From NCBI RefSeq assembly GCF_027587375.1, contig NZ_JAMXIC010000003.1, positions 186,001-250,000 on the forward strand: a stretch of DNA of 64,000 nucleotides, in the 5' to 3' direction. A program made the translations under genes and the position numbers. How positions within the stretch are numbered: position 1 is the first letter of the stretch; each line of letters starts with the position of its first letter. The stretch is from Arthrobacter sp. B2a2-09 (GTDB taxonomy: Bacteria; Actinomycetota; Actinomycetes; Actinomycetales; Micrococcaceae). Below the pieces are notes generated by a model. It made no database searches. It saw only the letters and a list, made by a program, of their open reading frames with translations, and was not told the origin of the DNA. Of this stretch, positions 36,002 to 46,201 are shown piece by piece.

Positions 36002-37087
36002 CTATACGTTGAAGCGGAACTCCACCACATCGCCGTCGGCCATGACGTATTCCTTGCCTTCAATACGAACCTTGCCGCGGGACTTGGCCTCGGCCATGGA
36101 TCCGGCGTCGATAAGGTCATCGAAGGAGACAACTTCGGCCTTGATGAATCCGCGCTGGAAATCCGTGTGGATGACTCCTGCGGCCTGCGGGGCGGTGTCG
36201 CCCTGGTGGATGGTCCAGGCGCGGGCTTCCTTGGGACCGGCCGTGAGGTAGGTCTGCAGTCCCAGCGTGTGGAAACCGACGCGTGCCAGCTGATCGAGGC
36301 CGGATTCGTCTTGACCATTCATCTCGAGCATCTCGCGGGCTTCTTCTTCGTCGAGTTCGACGAGATCGGATTCCAGCTTGGCGTCAAGGAAAATGCAGTC
36401 TGCCGGCGCCACCATGGCGCGCAGCTCCTCTTGCTTTTCCGGGCTGCCCAGGATTCCTTCGTCCGAGTTGAAGACGTAGATGAAGGGCTTGGCGGTGAGG
36501 AGGCTGAGCTCCTTGAGGTGCTCCATCTCAAGCTTGTCGCTCTTGACCGAGGAGAAGATGGTGTCGCCACGTTCCAACACGGCCTGGGCAGCCAGGATTG
36601 CTGCCAATTCCGCGGCTTCCCGCTTCTTGATCTTGACTTCTTTTTCGATCCTGGGAACGGCCTTCTCGATCGTCTGGAGATCGGCCAGGATCAGTTCGGT
36701 GTTGATCGTCTCAATGTCCGAGCGCGGATCGACTTTGCCGTCGACGTGGACAACATCCGGGTCATCGAAGACGCGGATGACTTGGGCGATGGCTTCTGCT
36801 TCGCGGATGTTCGCAAGGAACTTGTTGCCCAGGCCTTCACCTTCGGAGGCGCCCTTGACGATCCCGGCGATGTCAACAAACGAGACGACTGCGGGCAGGA
36901 GGCGCTGCGATCCGAAGACCTCGGCCAACTTCTGCAGGCGCGGGTCTGGCAGGTTGACGACGCCGACGTTTGGCTCGATGGTGGCGAACGGGTAGTTCGC
37001 GGCCAGCACCTGGTTGCGGGTCAGTGCGTTGAAAAGAGTTGATTTGCCGACGTTGGGCAGTCCGACGATGCCAATAGTAAGAGCCAC
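36002..37087 (-). CDS. ychF: Redox-regulated ATPase YchF
   Basis: 361 residues from GTG 37087. Obg-family P-loop GLPNVGKST (about 9-17), with the NMxE specificity motif characteristic of ATP binding replaced in view by NSDEG-type context, and the C-terminal TGS-like domain (EVRAWTIHQGDTAPQAAGVI-type). ATG 37093, two codons upstream, is an alternative start. Ribosome-associated ATPase linked to oxidative stress. Convergent with the HTH fragment, with an 89-bp gap. Confidence 0.93.
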   Translation of the reverse strand: MALTIGIVGLPNVGKSTLFNALTRNQVLAANYPFATIEPNVGVVNLPDPRLQKLAEVFGSQRLLPAVVSFVDIAGIVKGASEGEGLGNKFLANIREAEAIAQVIRVFDDPDVVHVDGKVDPRSDIETINTELILADLQTIEKAVPRIEKEVKIKKREAAELAAILAAQAVLERGDTIFSSVKSDKLEMEHLKELSLLTAKPFIYVFNSDEGILGSPEKQEELRAMVAPADCIFLDAKLESDLVELDEEEAREMLEMNGQDESGLDQLARVGFHTLGLQTYLTAGPKEARAWTIHQGDTAPQAAGVIHTDFQRGFIKAEVVSFDDLIDAGSMAEAKSRGKVRIEGKEYVMADGDVVEFRFNV

Positions 37088-37210
37088 GAGCATTGATTCT
37101 ACCCGTTGAGTGGCCTTGTCCGCTTTGCGTGGAGAACCCAGGACCCGCACGGCCGGGCGCTGTGACCCGGCTTCGCTATATTGTCGTGCCCCTATGCCAA
37201 GGTTGGAGAC

Positions 37211-38425
37211 ATGGATGGTTTCGCAGTAATACTCGCTTTGTTCATGCTTCTTCTCGGAGTGGCCGCCGGGGTGGTGGCTGGCTTCCTCCTGTTTCGGCGC
37301 CGCAATGCCGCCCTTGAAGAAGATTTCGACGGCGTCTCGGCCCGGCTTGCCGCGGTGAACGCCCAGTTTGCCGCCGCCGACGCCGAACGGCGCCTTCTGT
37401 TGTCACAGAACCGTGAACTGAACGAATCCAGGAACCAGGATGGCAGCGTGTTGCGCGCTCTTGCCCCCGTTGCCGAGAAACTGACTGCCGTCCAGCAACA
37501 GGTCTCGCTTCTGGAACGGGATCGTTTGGAGCAGTACGGCCAGCTTGCCCAGCAACTCCAGGAAGCCCGGCTGTCCGATGAACAACTCCTGCGCTCCACC
37601 CACGCCCTGGCCTCGGCCCTTCGGTCCAACAGCGCCAGGGGCCAGTGGGGTGAAGTCCAGCTGCGCCGGGTGGTGGAAGCCGCCGGCATGCTGCGTCACG
37701 TCGATTTTCACGAGCAGGTGCATTCCGCTTCCGCCGACAACGCGATCCGGCCGGACCTGGTGGTCCAGTTGCCGGGTGGAAAGCAGTTGGTGGTGGACGC
37801 AAAGGTTCCGTTGGCGTCCTACCTCGCTGCCCAGGAACAAGGCAACACCAGGCACCCGGCAGGAAACGGCGTGTCGGCGGGCAACAGCACGGATGCCTTG
37901 CTGCTCGCACATGCGAAGGCCCTCAAGTCCCACGTGGATGCCCTGGGGTCCAAGAAGTACTGGGACATCCCCGGCAACTCGCCCGAGCTTGTGATCTGCT
38001 TCTTGCCCGCGGAATCCATCCTGGCCGCCGCACTCGAAGCGGATCCCGCCCTCTTGGATCACGCCCTGTCCCGGAACGTGGTGCTCGCGTCCCCCGGCAC
38101 CTTGTTGGCAGTTCTTAAGTCCGTTGCCTTCACTTGGCGCCAGGACGTCTTGACGGACAACGCCCGGGAGCTCTTCGAGCTCGCCCGGCAGCTGTACGAA
38201 CGTATGGGCACTCTCGGCGACAACGTGGGCAAGTTGGGTTCGTCGTTGAAGACCTCGGTGGATCGCTACAACGCACTCGTCGGAACGCTCGAAGCACGCG
38301 TGTTGCCGACGGCACGGAAACTCAACTCCATGGACACCGACGGACTGGTGTCACCATCCGCAGTGGAAGCCATGCCGCGCGCACTCGCCGCACCCGAACT
38401 GCTTGAGCAAGACCCGGCGGCCTGA
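37211..38425 (+). CDS. rmuC: DNA recombination protein RmuC
   Basis: 404 residues. N-terminal TM (about 3-24), then a coiled coil (about 40-130; VSLLERDRLEQYGQLAQQLQ) and the RmuC nuclease-like domain with GQWGEVQLRRVVEAAGM and the PD-(D/E)xK-like stretch IRPDLVVQLPGGKQLVVDAK. Limits inversions at short repeats in E. coli. ATG 37211 has TTGGAGAC before it. Divergent from ychF across 123 bp; convergent with ispH. Confidence 0.92.
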   Translation: MDGFAVILALFMLLLGVAAGVVAGFLLFRRRNAALEEDFDGVSARLAAVNAQFAAADAERRLLLSQNRELNESRNQDGSVLRALAPVAEKLTAVQQQVSLLERDRLEQYGQLAQQLQEARLSDEQLLRSTHALASALRSNSARGQWGEVQLRRVVEAAGMLRHVDFHEQVHSASADNAIRPDLVVQLPGGKQLVVDAKVPLASYLAAQEQGNTRHPAGNGVSAGNSTDALLLAHAKALKSHVDALGSKKYWDIPGNSPELVICFLPAESILAAALEADPALLDHALSRNVVLASPGTLLAVLKSVAFTWRQDVLTDNARELFELARQLYERMGTLGDNVGKLGSSLKTSVDRYNALVGTLEARVLPTARKLNSMDTDGLVSPSAVEAMPRALAAPELLEQDPAA

Positions 38426-38427
38426 TC

Positions 38428-38485
38428 GCATCCGGTAAGGACCTATGCACCTGGAACAACGGGGGCGCAGGTCCTTACCGGGTGC
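38428..38485. repeat. Palindrome between rmuC and ispH
   Basis: Arms 38428-38444 and 38469-38485 (17 bp, one G-T pair) around a 24-nt loop. Lies between convergent genes; may terminate both. Same type of element as the 6864-6924 palindrome in position, though different in sequence. Confidence 0.6.
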
Positions 38486-38505
38486 GTCAACTCGGATCCC
38501 CAAAA

Positions 38506-39591
38506 CTACGAGGTTGGCCGGTTCCCGCGTCCGCCCAAGGCACGGGTGACGTCTCCGGCCTCTTTGAGGGTGGCGCGCAGTTCCTTCGGCAGCGAGAACA
38601 GCAGGTCTTCCTCCGCCGTCACCACCTCTTCAACCGCGCCGTAGCCGTAGTCGGCAAGCAAACGGAGAACATCCTGGACCAGGACCTCGGGAACGGAAGC
38701 GCCGGAGGTGACACCCACTGTGGCGACGCCTTCGAACCAGCTCTCGTCGACCTCGTTCGCGAAATCGACCCGGTAGGAGGCCTTGGCGCCATACTCAAGC
38801 GCCACTTCGACGAGCCGTACGGAGTTGGACGAATTCGCCGATCCCACCACGATCACCAGGTCCGCCTGCGGTGCAATCTTTTTGATGGCCACTTGGCGGT
38901 TTGTGGTGGCGTAGCAAATGTCATCGCTGGGCGGATCCTGCAAGGTGGGGAACCGCTCCTTGAGCATCCGGACGGTCTCCATGGTCTCGTCAACGCTCAG
39001 CGTGGTCTGGGAAAGCCAGATGGTCTTCTCCGGATTGCGCACAGTGACCTTGTCCACTTCGTGCGGACCATTGATGATCTGGATGTGGTCCGGGGCTTCG
39101 CCCGCCGTTCCTTCCACTTCCTCGTGGCCATCATGGCCGATGAGGAGAATGTCGTAGTCTTCCTTGGCGAAACGGACGGCTTCGCGGTGCACCTTCGTGA
39201 CGAGGGGGCAAGTGGCATCGATGGTGCGCAGGCCGCGGTCTTCTGCCGACTGCACGACGGCCGGGGACACTCCATGAGCGGAGAAGATCACCAGGGCGCC
39301 TTCGGGTACCTCGTCCGTCTCGTCGACGAAGATGGCGCCCTTGTCCTCCAGCGAGGTGACCACGTGCACGTTGTGCACGATCTGCTTACGCACGTATACC
39401 GGCGGCCCATAGTGTTCCAGTGCCTTCTCCACCGCGATGACTGCGCGGTCGACACCTGCGCAATATCCGCGGGGAGCCGCGAGCAAGACTCGCTTGGGGC
39501 CGGAAACCGGAGCGGCGGCCAGCACCTCTTCCGGCGTCCGACGCCTACGCGGGACAGAGGGCATCGGAATGGAAACTGCTGAGCTGGTCAT
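38506..39591 (-). CDS. ispH: 4-hydroxy-3-methylbut-2-enyl diphosphate reductase
   Basis: 361 residues. Last step of the MEP isoprenoid pathway, makes IPP and DMAPP. The three 4Fe-4S cysteines are present: Cys44 in [10 protein letters not shown], Cys128 in DATCPLVTK and Cys226 in [10 protein letters not shown]; the catalytic Glu is in the HDGHEEVEG region. N-terminal extension of about 33 residues is usual in actinobacteria. Start overlaps the stop of the upstream membrane-protein gene by 4 bp (ATGA), so the two are translated together. Confidence 0.96.
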   Translation of the reverse strand: MTSSAVSIPMPSVPRRRRTPEEVLAAAPVSGPKRVLLAAPRGYCAGVDRAVIAVEKALEHYGPPVYVRKQIVHNVHVVTSLEDKGAIFVDETDEVPEGALVIFSAHGVSPAVVQSAEDRGLRTIDATCPLVTKVHREAVRFAKEDYDILLIGHDGHEEVEGTAGEAPDHIQIINGPHEVDKVTVRNPEKTIWLSQTTLSVDETMETVRMLKERFPTLQDPPSDDICYATTNRQVAIKKIAPQADLVIVVGSANSSNSVRLVEVALEYGAKASYRVDFANEVDESWFEGVATVGVTSGASVPEVLVQDVLRLLADYGYGAVEEVVTAEEDLLFSLPKELRATLKEAGDVTRALGGRGNRPTS

Positions 39592-40478
39592 CCCTCCATG
39601 CTACCGGCAGCATTCGCCCGCACGCTCGGCCTGGATTTGCGTGAGAAGATCACACCGAGCAGGCCGAGAAGCGCAAGAACTCCCGCGGCAATCCAGGCGA
39701 TGGTGATCCAGCCGGTGAAGTTGTCGACCGACGCTGCCAACAACTCCCGCGCGAACAGGCCGCCTGTGGCGGTTCCGCCCAGGCCCGCATCGCCTGCGCC
39801 CTTCAGCACCGTTGTAGCCACTTGCCACAGCGCCGCGACTGCGGCCAAGCCCAGCCCGGTGCACAAGAGAACCACGCCCCTGCGCTTGGCGGCGAGCAGC
39901 CCCAGGGCAAACAGCAGGACGGCGCCGAGGCCGGGGATCCACCACATCGGCGCATACGCGGCGATGGCATCTACCTGCTGGCGCTGGGCAGGGCCGCCGA
40001 TGTTGATCAATGTAGAGTCCGGCGTCGCAATGGGGAGGCCGGTTGCCGCGTGCAGCCGGTCTCCGGCGAGTTTGGCCAAGGGCCCGACGTCGAGCACCAA
40101 GGACGTCCCCGAGGTCGAGTTCCCGGAGCCGGCGTTGCCTGCAAAATTCAGTTGGTGGCTCCGGCGTACGGTTTCATTCCACGCTTGCGGGTATTCGGGC
40201 CACGTGGACATTGCGGTGGCCGCGTCCTTGAGGAAAGAGGCACCAAGTTGCTCCACCGGCGCAGGTAGATTGATTTTGGATTCAAGGCTTGCGACGGCGG
40301 TGGCCGCCAGGCGGGCCTGGAACGCCTGGTCCTTCCCGATCGAAGAGGTGAGGGCCACAAACCCGTCTTCCCGAACGATGTTGGCGTCCGTCCATGCCAT
40401 AGGGACGGCGATTCCTGTGAGCAGAAGGGCAAAGATCACTGCGATTGCAGAGACGAACGTGCGCAATGGATTCCTCAA
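39588..40478 (-). CDS. Hypothetical membrane protein upstream of ispH
   Basis: 296 residues, start TTG 40478. One TM at about 8-30, an extracytoplasmic domain of about 140 residues, then three TMs (about 178-195, 202-220, 255-280). Such proteins are found upstream of ispH in Micrococcaceae but have no known role. No strong ribosome site is seen and the start is uncertain. The 4-bp overlap with ispH suggests co-expression. Confidence 0.65.
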   Translation of the reverse strand: MRNPLRTFVSAIAVIFALLLTGIAVPMAWTDANIVREDGFVALTSSIGKDQAFQARLAATAVASLESKINLPAPVEQLGASFLKDAATAMSTWPEYPQAWNETVRRSHQLNFAGNAGSGNSTSGTSLVLDVGPLAKLAGDRLHAATGLPIATPDSTLINIGGPAQRQQVDAIAAYAPMWWIPGLGAVLLFALGLLAAKRRGVVLLCTGLGLAAVAALWQVATTVLKGAGDAGLGGTATGGLFARELLAASVDNFTGWITIAWIAAGVLALLGLLGVIFSRKSRPSVRANAAGSMEG

Positions 40479-40623
40479 GTTTGGAGTGCAGCAGTTCCAG
40501 GCGGGGCGACGACAAGTAAATGTCGGTCATGCGTGCTACAAGGTATGGATAGAGTTGGAAGCCCCTAGCAAAGTACCAGCGAGGACGGAACCATGCACAA
40601 GCCACCAGCAGGAGGCTACCCGC

Positions 40624-41979
40624 GTGTCCTATGATGCCGCACCCGGCGGCACCCCGGCGTTGCCAATTGCAGAATCTCCCGATGCTGCGTCCCCGGCTAC
40701 AGAGTCAACCCTGCCCGCTACGGCGTCGGAGACAAGCCCGGACAATCCCTGGCCGCTGCAACTGCTATCCCGCAAGCTCAAGACCCACATAGAACGGGCC
40801 CCGGCCGCATGGATCGAAGGCCAAGTCATCGAACTCAACCGTCGCGGCGGCAGCGCTTTCGTGACGCTGCGGGACACCGACGCTGAAATCTCCTTGCCTG
40901 CGTCACTGTGGTCCAACGTCCTGGACCGCCAGAAGGTGCCGTTGGAGCGTGGCTCACGCGTCGTAGCCTTGGTGAAACCTGAATTCTGGCTCAAGACCGG
41001 TCGGCTCAACATGTCGATCAAGGACATCCGTCCGGTCGGCCTCGGCGATCTCCTCGCGAGAATCGAGCGCTTGCGCCAGGCCCTTGGCGCTGAAGGGTTG
41101 TTTTCAGACTCGAGGAAGAAACGGCTACCCCTGCTCCCCCACCGAATCGGGCTCATCACAGGCCGCGATTCCGACGCCAAGAAAGACGTCCTGCGCAACG
41201 CAGCCCTTCGCTGGCCCGCCGTCGAATTCGCCATCCGCGAGGTCGCAGTCCAGGGTGTCACCGCAGTGAGTCAGATCCTGGCTGCACTTAAAGAGCTCGA
41301 CGCCGATCCGCACGTGGATGTGATCGTGATTGCCCGTGGTGGCGGAGCCTTGGAAGATCTGCTTCCGTTCAGCAACGAAGAACTGGTCCGCGCAGTTTCC
41401 GCAGCGGCCACTCCCGTGGTCAGCGCAATTGGCCATGAAGCCGACCACCCCATCCTGGACGACGTCGCCGACCTTCGTGCGTCCACGCCCACCGACGCCG
41501 CGAAGAGGATCGTGCCGGACGTCGCCGAGGAATTGGCGAGGGTCCGGCAGGCCCGAGAACAACTACACCGTAGCGTGGGCCGCCTGGTGGACCGTGAAAC
41601 GGATCGACTCCACGCGTTGAGGTCACGCCCCGTCCTGGCGTCCCCCGAGGGAATGGTCACAGCGAGGGAAGAGGACGTCGAGCGACTCCGGAAACACGCA
41701 CACACCGCGGTGAGCTCCGCCGTCGTCCGCGCACTTGACCAGGTACACCACCTCCGCGCCCAGGTAAGGGCACTATCCCCACAAAAAACGCTGGACCGCG
41801 GCTACGCGGTGGTCCAAGTGGTGGGAGCGGACGGCGTCGGTCACGAGGTAGTCACGAGCCCGGACCAGGCCCCGGACGGCACCGAGCTGACTCTGCGGGT
41901 CGCGGAAGGCCGCCTAGGCGCCGTGTCTTCCGGAGCTGCCGGCCAGCAAAGCAAGCAAGCACCAGCCACTGCAGAATGA
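40624..41979 (+). CDS. xseA: Exodeoxyribonuclease VII large subunit
   Basis: 451 residues from GTG 40624, preceded by AGGAGG. OB-fold (about 40-150; [20 protein letters not shown]), catalytic domain with [34 protein letters not shown] and [13 protein letters not shown], then a coiled coil and the C-terminal segment [12 protein letters not shown]. The open frame extends 342 codons upstream, antisense to the neighbouring gene, and is not part of this protein. Co-transcribed with xseB, 10 bp downstream. Confidence 0.95.
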   Translation: MSYDAAPGGTPALPIAESPDAASPATESTLPATASETSPDNPWPLQLLSRKLKTHIERAPAAWIEGQVIELNRRGGSAFVTLRDTDAEISLPASLWSNVLDRQKVPLERGSRVVALVKPEFWLKTGRLNMSIKDIRPVGLGDLLARIERLRQALGAEGLFSDSRKKRLPLLPHRIGLITGRDSDAKKDVLRNAALRWPAVEFAIREVAVQGVTAVSQILAALKELDADPHVDVIVIARGGGALEDLLPFSNEELVRAVSAAATPVVSAIGHEADHPILDDVADLRASTPTDAAKRIVPDVAEELARVRQAREQLHRSVGRLVDRETDRLHALRSRPVLASPEGMVTAREEDVERLRKHAHTAVSSAVVRALDQVHHLRAQVRALSPQKTLDRGYAVVQVVGADGVGHEVVTSPDQAPDGTELTLRVAEGRLGAVSSGAAGQQSKQAPATAE

Positions 41980-41989
41980 GGACCAACAG

Positions 41990-42247
41990 ATGACAGAGAA
42001 CACTTCCCCTGAAGCCAAGGCCGCGGCGGAAAACCTGGACGCCCTCAGCTATGAGGAAGCCCGCGAGCAGCTCATGGCCGTGGTCAGCCGCCTAGAAGCC
42101 GGCGGAGCAAGCCTTGAGGAATCGCTCGCCCTCTGGGAACGCGGCGAGGCTTTGGCCAAGCGCTGCGAAGAGTGGCTGGAGGGTGCCCGCAGAAGGTTGG
42201 CCGCAGCCCGGAACAGTGGCGAGGGTGACGCGACCGCCGCCCGCTGA
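41990..42247 (+). CDS. xseB: Exodeoxyribonuclease VII small subunit
   Basis: 85 residues. All-helical XseB with the family motif [20 protein letters not shown] and the [20 protein letters not shown] helix. ATG 41990 with AGGAC upstream, 10 bp after xseA. Forms the accessory subunit of exonuclease VII. The C-terminal 20 residues are Arg/Ala-rich. Convergent with ppk2, with a 25-bp gap. Confidence 0.95.
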   Translation: MTENTSPEAKAAAENLDALSYEEAREQLMAVVSRLEAGGASLEESLALWERGEALAKRCEEWLEGARRRLAAARNSGEGDATAAR

Positions 42248-42272
42248 ATAAACCCGGCCGTGACGGACGAAT

Positions 42273-43127
42273 TTAGGACTCGACGGCCAATGCCCGTTGT
42301 GCAGATACGTCAAAGTCGGCTTTAGGCCAGCCCAGATCCAGCTTCTCGAGCGCCTCCAGGAGAAGCTCCTGGACAGCGATCCTCGCGAACCACTTCTTGT
42401 TCGCCGGAACCACATACCAAGGCGCCACCTCGGTTGACGTTTTCTCGAAGACGAGCTCATAGGCCTCCATATAGGAATCCCAAAACGCGCGTTCCTTGAG
42501 ATCGCCCGTGCTGTACTTCCAGTGTTTGGACGGGTCGTCCAAACGTGCCAGCAGGCGTTCCTTCTGTTCATCGCGGCTGATGTTGAGCATGACCTTGACG
42601 ATCGCCGTGCCTTGTTCGGCGAGGCGTGCCTCGAACTCGTTGATGGCCGCGTAGCGCCGTTCCAGTTCGGCCTCATCGGCCCAACCGTGCACGCGGTGAA
42701 TCAGCACATCCTCGTAGTGCGAGCGGTCAAAAACCCCGACGAACCCAGCACTCGGCAAGGCCTTCTCGACCCGCCAGAGGAAATCGTGGGCTTTCTCCTC
42801 GTCAGTCGGAGCCTTGAACGGAGCAACCCTGACCCCCTGGGGATCCATCGATCCCACGACGTGCTCAACAATCCCGCCCTTGCCGGCGGTATCCATTGCT
42901 TGGAGGATCAACAGGACCCGTTTCGAGCTGCCAAATTTTCCCTCGGCAAAGAGCATCTCCTGCAGTTCGTCCAAGCGTTCGTCCTGGGCGGCCAGCAAGG
43001 CGACCCCGTCAGATTTCTTCCCCTTGTAGCCCGGCGTCGATTCCGGATCCACCCCGGACAGCAAGAAGCCTGACCCGGCTTTCAGTTCCTTTGACGGACT
43101 GTGCTTGAAACGCACTACAGCGGCCAT
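42273..43127 (-). CDS. ppk2: Polyphosphate kinase 2 family protein
   Basis: 284 residues from ATG 43127, with AGGGGACG upstream. PPK2 (PolyP:nucleotide phosphotransferase): Walker A AMDTAGKGG (77-85), Walker B in FVGVFDRSHYEDVL, and the lid stretch RVHGW. Uses polyphosphate to phosphorylate nucleoside phosphates; class I (ADP) or III (AMP) cannot be told by eye. The frame upstream to 43232 is not family-like. Followed upstream by the aminotransferase gene with the opposite neighbour xseB facing it. Confidence 0.93.
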   Translation of the reverse strand: MAAVVRFKHSPSKELKAGSGFLLSGVDPESTPGYKGKKSDGVALLAAQDERLDELQEMLFAEGKFGSSKRVLLILQAMDTAGKGGIVEHVVGSMDPQGVRVAPFKAPTDEEKAHDFLWRVEKALPSAGFVGVFDRSHYEDVLIHRVHGWADEAELERRYAAINEFEARLAEQGTAIVKVMLNISRDEQKERLLARLDDPSKHWKYSTGDLKERAFWDSYMEAYELVFEKTSTEVAPWYVVPANKKWFARIAVQELLLEALEKLDLGWPKADFDVSAQRALAVES

Positions 43128-43176
43128 TCGACGTCCCCTCTGGTCCGGCCGCATTCGTTGCGGCTTGCACAACAGG

Positions 43177-44397
43177 CTAGTTGCCTTGGTACCGCCCAAG
43201 GAAGTCCGCCATGCGGCCAATCGCTTCTTCAATATCCTTGACGTTTGGCAGGGTCACCATGCGGAAGTGGTCAGGACGCACCCAGTTGAAGGCCCGTCCG
43301 TGCGAGACGAGGATCTTTTGTTCCTTGAGAAGGTCGAGGACGAACTTCTCGTCGTCGCGGATGTGATAGACCTCGGGGTCCAACTTCGGGAACAGATAGA
43401 GGGCACCCCTCGCCTGTTGTGTGCTCACGCCAGGGATGGCATTGAGCAGATCGTAGGCCTTGTTCCGCTGTTCAAGGAGCCTGCCGCCGGGCAGGATCAG
43501 ATCGTTGATGCTTTGGTGGCCACCGAGGGCGGTCTGGATGGCATGCTGTGCCGGCACGTTGGCGCACAGACGCATGTTGGCCAGCAGGTTGATGCCCTCG
43601 AGGTAGTCGGCGGCGTCCTTCTTGGGACCGGAGATGGCCATCCAGCCAGCACGGTAGCCACACACCCGGTAGGCCTTGGACAATCCGCTGAACGTCAGGC
43701 AGAGGACGTCATCGCCGGTGAGCCCGGCAAGATTCACGTGGACAGCGTCTTCGTAGAGGATCTTCTCGTAGATCTCATCGGCGAACACCACAAGGCCATG
43801 CTTTTCGGCCAGGGCCACGATCTTCTTGAGGGTCTCCTCCGGGTATACGGCACCCGTGGGGTTGTTGGGGTTGATGACCACGATGCCCTTGGTTTGAGGC
43901 GTGATCTTGGATTCCATGTCCTCAAGGTCCGGCTGCCAGCCCGATTCTTCGTCGCACAGATAGTGGACCGGACGGCCGCCCGCCAGTGCCACCGAGGCGG
44001 TCCAGAGCGGGTAGTCGGGGGTGGGGATGAGGATCTCATCTCCCACTTCCAGCAATGCCATGAGCGACATGGTGATGAGCTCGCTGACGCCGTTGCCAAG
44101 GTAGATGTCGTCAACGTGGATGTTTTGGATGCCGCGGGTCTGGTAGTACTGCGAGACGGCGGTGCGGGCCGAGAAAATTCCGCGCGAATCGCTGTATCCC
44201 TGGGCATGGGGCAGATGGCGGATCATGTCCACCAAAATCGCGTCCGGCGCTTCAAATCCGAACGGTGCCGGGTTTCCGATATTCAGTTTGAGGATGCGGT
44301 GACCCTCTGCCTCCATCTGCTGGGCGGCCTGAAGAATCGGTCCACGGATGTCGTAAAGGACATTATGAAGCTTGGTGGACTGCTTGAATTCTGCCAT
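43177..44397 (-). CDS. Alanine/aspartate-type PLP aminotransferase (AlaA-like)
   Basis: 406 residues. Class I aminotransferase with NPNNPTGAV (substrate), Lys241 in FSGLSKAYRVCGYR and Arg in GYRAGWM. Closest in layout to AlaA/YfbQ (glutamate-pyruvate aminotransferase) by the opening STKLHNVLYDIRGPILQAA and LNIGNPAPFGF. The mycobacterial counterpart is annotated aspC. It is followed after 49 bp by ppk2 on the same strand. Confidence 0.9.
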   Translation of the reverse strand: MAEFKQSTKLHNVLYDIRGPILQAAQQMEAEGHRILKLNIGNPAPFGFEAPDAILVDMIRHLPHAQGYSDSRGIFSARTAVSQYYQTRGIQNIHVDDIYLGNGVSELITMSLMALLEVGDEILIPTPDYPLWTASVALAGGRPVHYLCDEESGWQPDLEDMESKITPQTKGIVVINPNNPTGAVYPEETLKKIVALAEKHGLVVFADEIYEKILYEDAVHVNLAGLTGDDVLCLTFSGLSKAYRVCGYRAGWMAISGPKKDAADYLEGINLLANMRLCANVPAQHAIQTALGGHQSINDLILPGGRLLEQRNKAYDLLNAIPGVSTQQARGALYLFPKLDPEVYHIRDDEKFVLDLLKEQKILVSHGRAFNWVRPDHFRMVTLPNVKDIEEAIGRMADFLGRYQGN

Positions 44398-44455
44398 TCA
44401 TCAAATATGCCATACCGGGGATGTACTTCAGTTGAGACATCACTCACATTCACGA

Positions 44456-44497
44456 CGACGGCGGCGAGGCCCCCCGAAGGGTTCCTCGCCGCCGTCG
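44456..44497 (-). terminator. Terminator of the osmoprotectant transporter operon
   Basis: Perfect 14-bp arms 44456-44469 and 44484-44497 with a 14-nt loop, 16 bp after the binding protein stop. Very GC-rich; no T tract. Confidence 0.7.
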
Positions 44498-44513
44498 GGC
44501 ACTGCCGGGAAAT

Positions 44514-45458
44514 CTACTTCACGATCCCTTTGTCCTTGAGCCAAGCGGCTGCAGCGTCCTTGGGATTCTGCTTTTGGTTGCCGCTGACAGCGCGGTTGAG
44601 GTTGATGAGGTCGTCCGTGGTCAGGATCTTGGATACGTTGTTGAGGGCTTCCTTCGCCTTGTCCGTCATCTTGGCCATGTTGTACAGCGGGAGGACCTGC
44701 TGGGCCTTGAAGTTGTTCTTGGGATCATCCAGTACCACCAGGGCGTTGTCCTGGATGGACGGCGTGGTGGTGTAGATGTCGGCAACCTGGACGTCGTTGG
44801 AGAGCAGGGCCTGCAGCGTGAGGTTACCGCCGCCGTCGCTAAACGGCTTCAGGCCCTTGAGCACGCAGTTGTAGTTGGCCTTGAGCCCCGGGAACCCGTA
44901 GGCGCGGGTCTCAAACGTTGCCGGTGCTGCCATCGTGAAGTCCCCGCAGACCTTGGCGAGGTCGTCGATGGACTTGAGCTGGTACTTCTCCGCCGTGGCC
45001 TTTGTGACAACCATGGCGTCCTTGTCTTCAGCCTTGGCGGGGTCGAGCACTCCCAGGCCCTGTGGAAGCTTCCCGGGCAGCGCCTTGAAGACGTCATCGG
45101 CCGAGACCTGAGTGGCGTTAGCGTCCAGGTAGGACAGCAGGTTGCCGGAATAGTCGGGGGCGAGGTCGATCGAACCGTCCTGGACAGCCTTGAAGTAGAT
45201 TTCGCGGGATCCGATATTGGGCTTGGTGGTAGCAGTGACGCCGGCGGCGTTTAGTGCTCCGGCGTAGATTTCGGCGATGACCTGGCTCTCGGGGAAATCT
45301 GCCGAGCCCACAGTGAGCGAGCCGCCGGCCCCGGAGGGAGCGTTGGTGGACGGGGTGGACAGCGGGCTGCCGCCACATGCGCTCAGCGCAAGTGCAATGC
45401 CGACTCCGGCCGCTAGGCCGCCGAGCCCGCGGCGGGTCAGGGTGACGGGTTGCTTCAT
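44514..45458 (-). CDS. Glycine betaine/osmoprotectant ABC transporter binding lipoprotein
   Basis: 314 residues. Signal peptide with an RR pair and lipobox LSAC (Cys28), then the OpuAC-type fold (TVGSADFPESQVIAEIYAGA, DLAPDYSGNLL). It is the last gene of the opuC-type operon and overlaps the upstream permease by 4 bp; GGAGG lies 6 bp before its ATG. Binds glycine betaine, choline or related osmolytes. Localised on the outer membrane face. Confidence 0.92.
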   Translation of the reverse strand: MKQPVTLTRRGLGGLAAGVGIALALSACGGSPLSTPSTNAPSGAGGSLTVGSADFPESQVIAEIYAGALNAAGVTATTKPNIGSREIYFKAVQDGSIDLAPDYSGNLLSYLDANATQVSADDVFKALPGKLPQGLGVLDPAKAEDKDAMVVTKATAEKYQLKSIDDLAKVCGDFTMAAPATFETRAYGFPGLKANYNCVLKGLKPFSDGGGNLTLQALLSNDVQVADIYTTTPSIQDNALVVLDDPKNNFKAQQVLPLYNMAKMTDKAKEALNNVSKILTTDDLINLNRAVSGNQKQNPKDAAAAWLKDKGIVK

Positions 45459-46201
45459 GCGGTACCTCCTTGAACGGCAGCCCCTGCTGGTGCGGCGGCT
45501 GCGAGATCTCCGGCGGCCTTATGGCCGCCGTTGGAATCGATGGAAAGGCCGGGCGGGAGGAGGATCCTCTGCGCCATGGCCAGGATGAGGTCGACGGCGA
45601 TTGCCAACGCCGCGATGAGCAGTGACCCGCCGAGCATGCGGGGGAAGTCCTGAAGGACCAATCCGTCAAAAAGATAACGCCCCAAGCCTCCCAGCGGAAG
45701 GTATGCCACCACGGAAACCGTTGCGATGACCTGGAGGACGGCCGTGCGGATGCCACCGAACATGACTTGGAGTCCGTTGGGCAGCTCTACACGGAACAAG
45801 ATCTGGAGTTCCGTCATGCCCATGGCCCGCGCCCCATCAACCACCGTTGGATCCACGCTGGAAATCCCGGCGTAGGTCCCGGCCAGGAGTGGCGGCACCG
45901 TCAAGATGACCAAGGCCCAGACGGGAGGCATGAGTCCGCTTCCAGCCAACAGTGCAAAGAGGACAAGCAGTCCGAGCGTGGGGAGGGCCCGCAAAGCGCC
46001 AGCGAACGCCACGGCAACAACGCGTCCGTGTCCCGTGTGGCCGATGAAGAGACCCACCGGCACGGCGATGGCCGCGGCAATCACCAGGACCAGCCCGGAA
46101 TACTGCAGGTGTTCCAGGAGCCTCGTGGCGATTCCGCCGCTTCCTGACCAGTGAGCCGGATCCGTGAGCCACGCGAGGGTGTCAACGAAGATATTGCTCA
46201 T
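45455..46201 (-). CDS. Osmoprotectant ABC transporter permease (OpuCB/D type)
   Basis: 248 residues, five to six TMs, with the EAA-like loop VVDGARAMGMTELQILFRVE. N-terminal extension of about 20 residues (VDTLAWLTDPAHWSGSGG). Overlaps the preceding permease and the following binding protein by 4 bp each. The C-terminal 25 residues are Ala/Gly/Pro-rich. Confidence 0.9.
   Translation of the reverse strand: MSNIFVDTLAWLTDPAHWSGSGGIATRLLEHLQYSGLVLVIAAAIAVPVGLFIGHTGHGRVVAVAFAGALRALPTLGLLVLFALLAGSGLMPPVWALVILTVPPLLAGTYAGISSVDPTVVDGARAMGMTELQILFRVELPNGLQVMFGGIRTAVLQVIATVSVVAYLPLGGLGRYLFDGLVLQDFPRMLGGSLLIAALAIAVDLILAMAQRILLPPGLSIDSNGGHKAAGDLAAAAPAGAAVQGGTA

Noticed and set aside
39598..40623. Upstream extension of xseA
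   Set aside because: 342 codons antisense to a membrane-protein gene; the family start and AGGAGG site are at 40624.
43105..44775. 556-codon plus-strand frame over the aminotransferase
   Set aside because: Shadow frame that also crosses the intergenic terminator.
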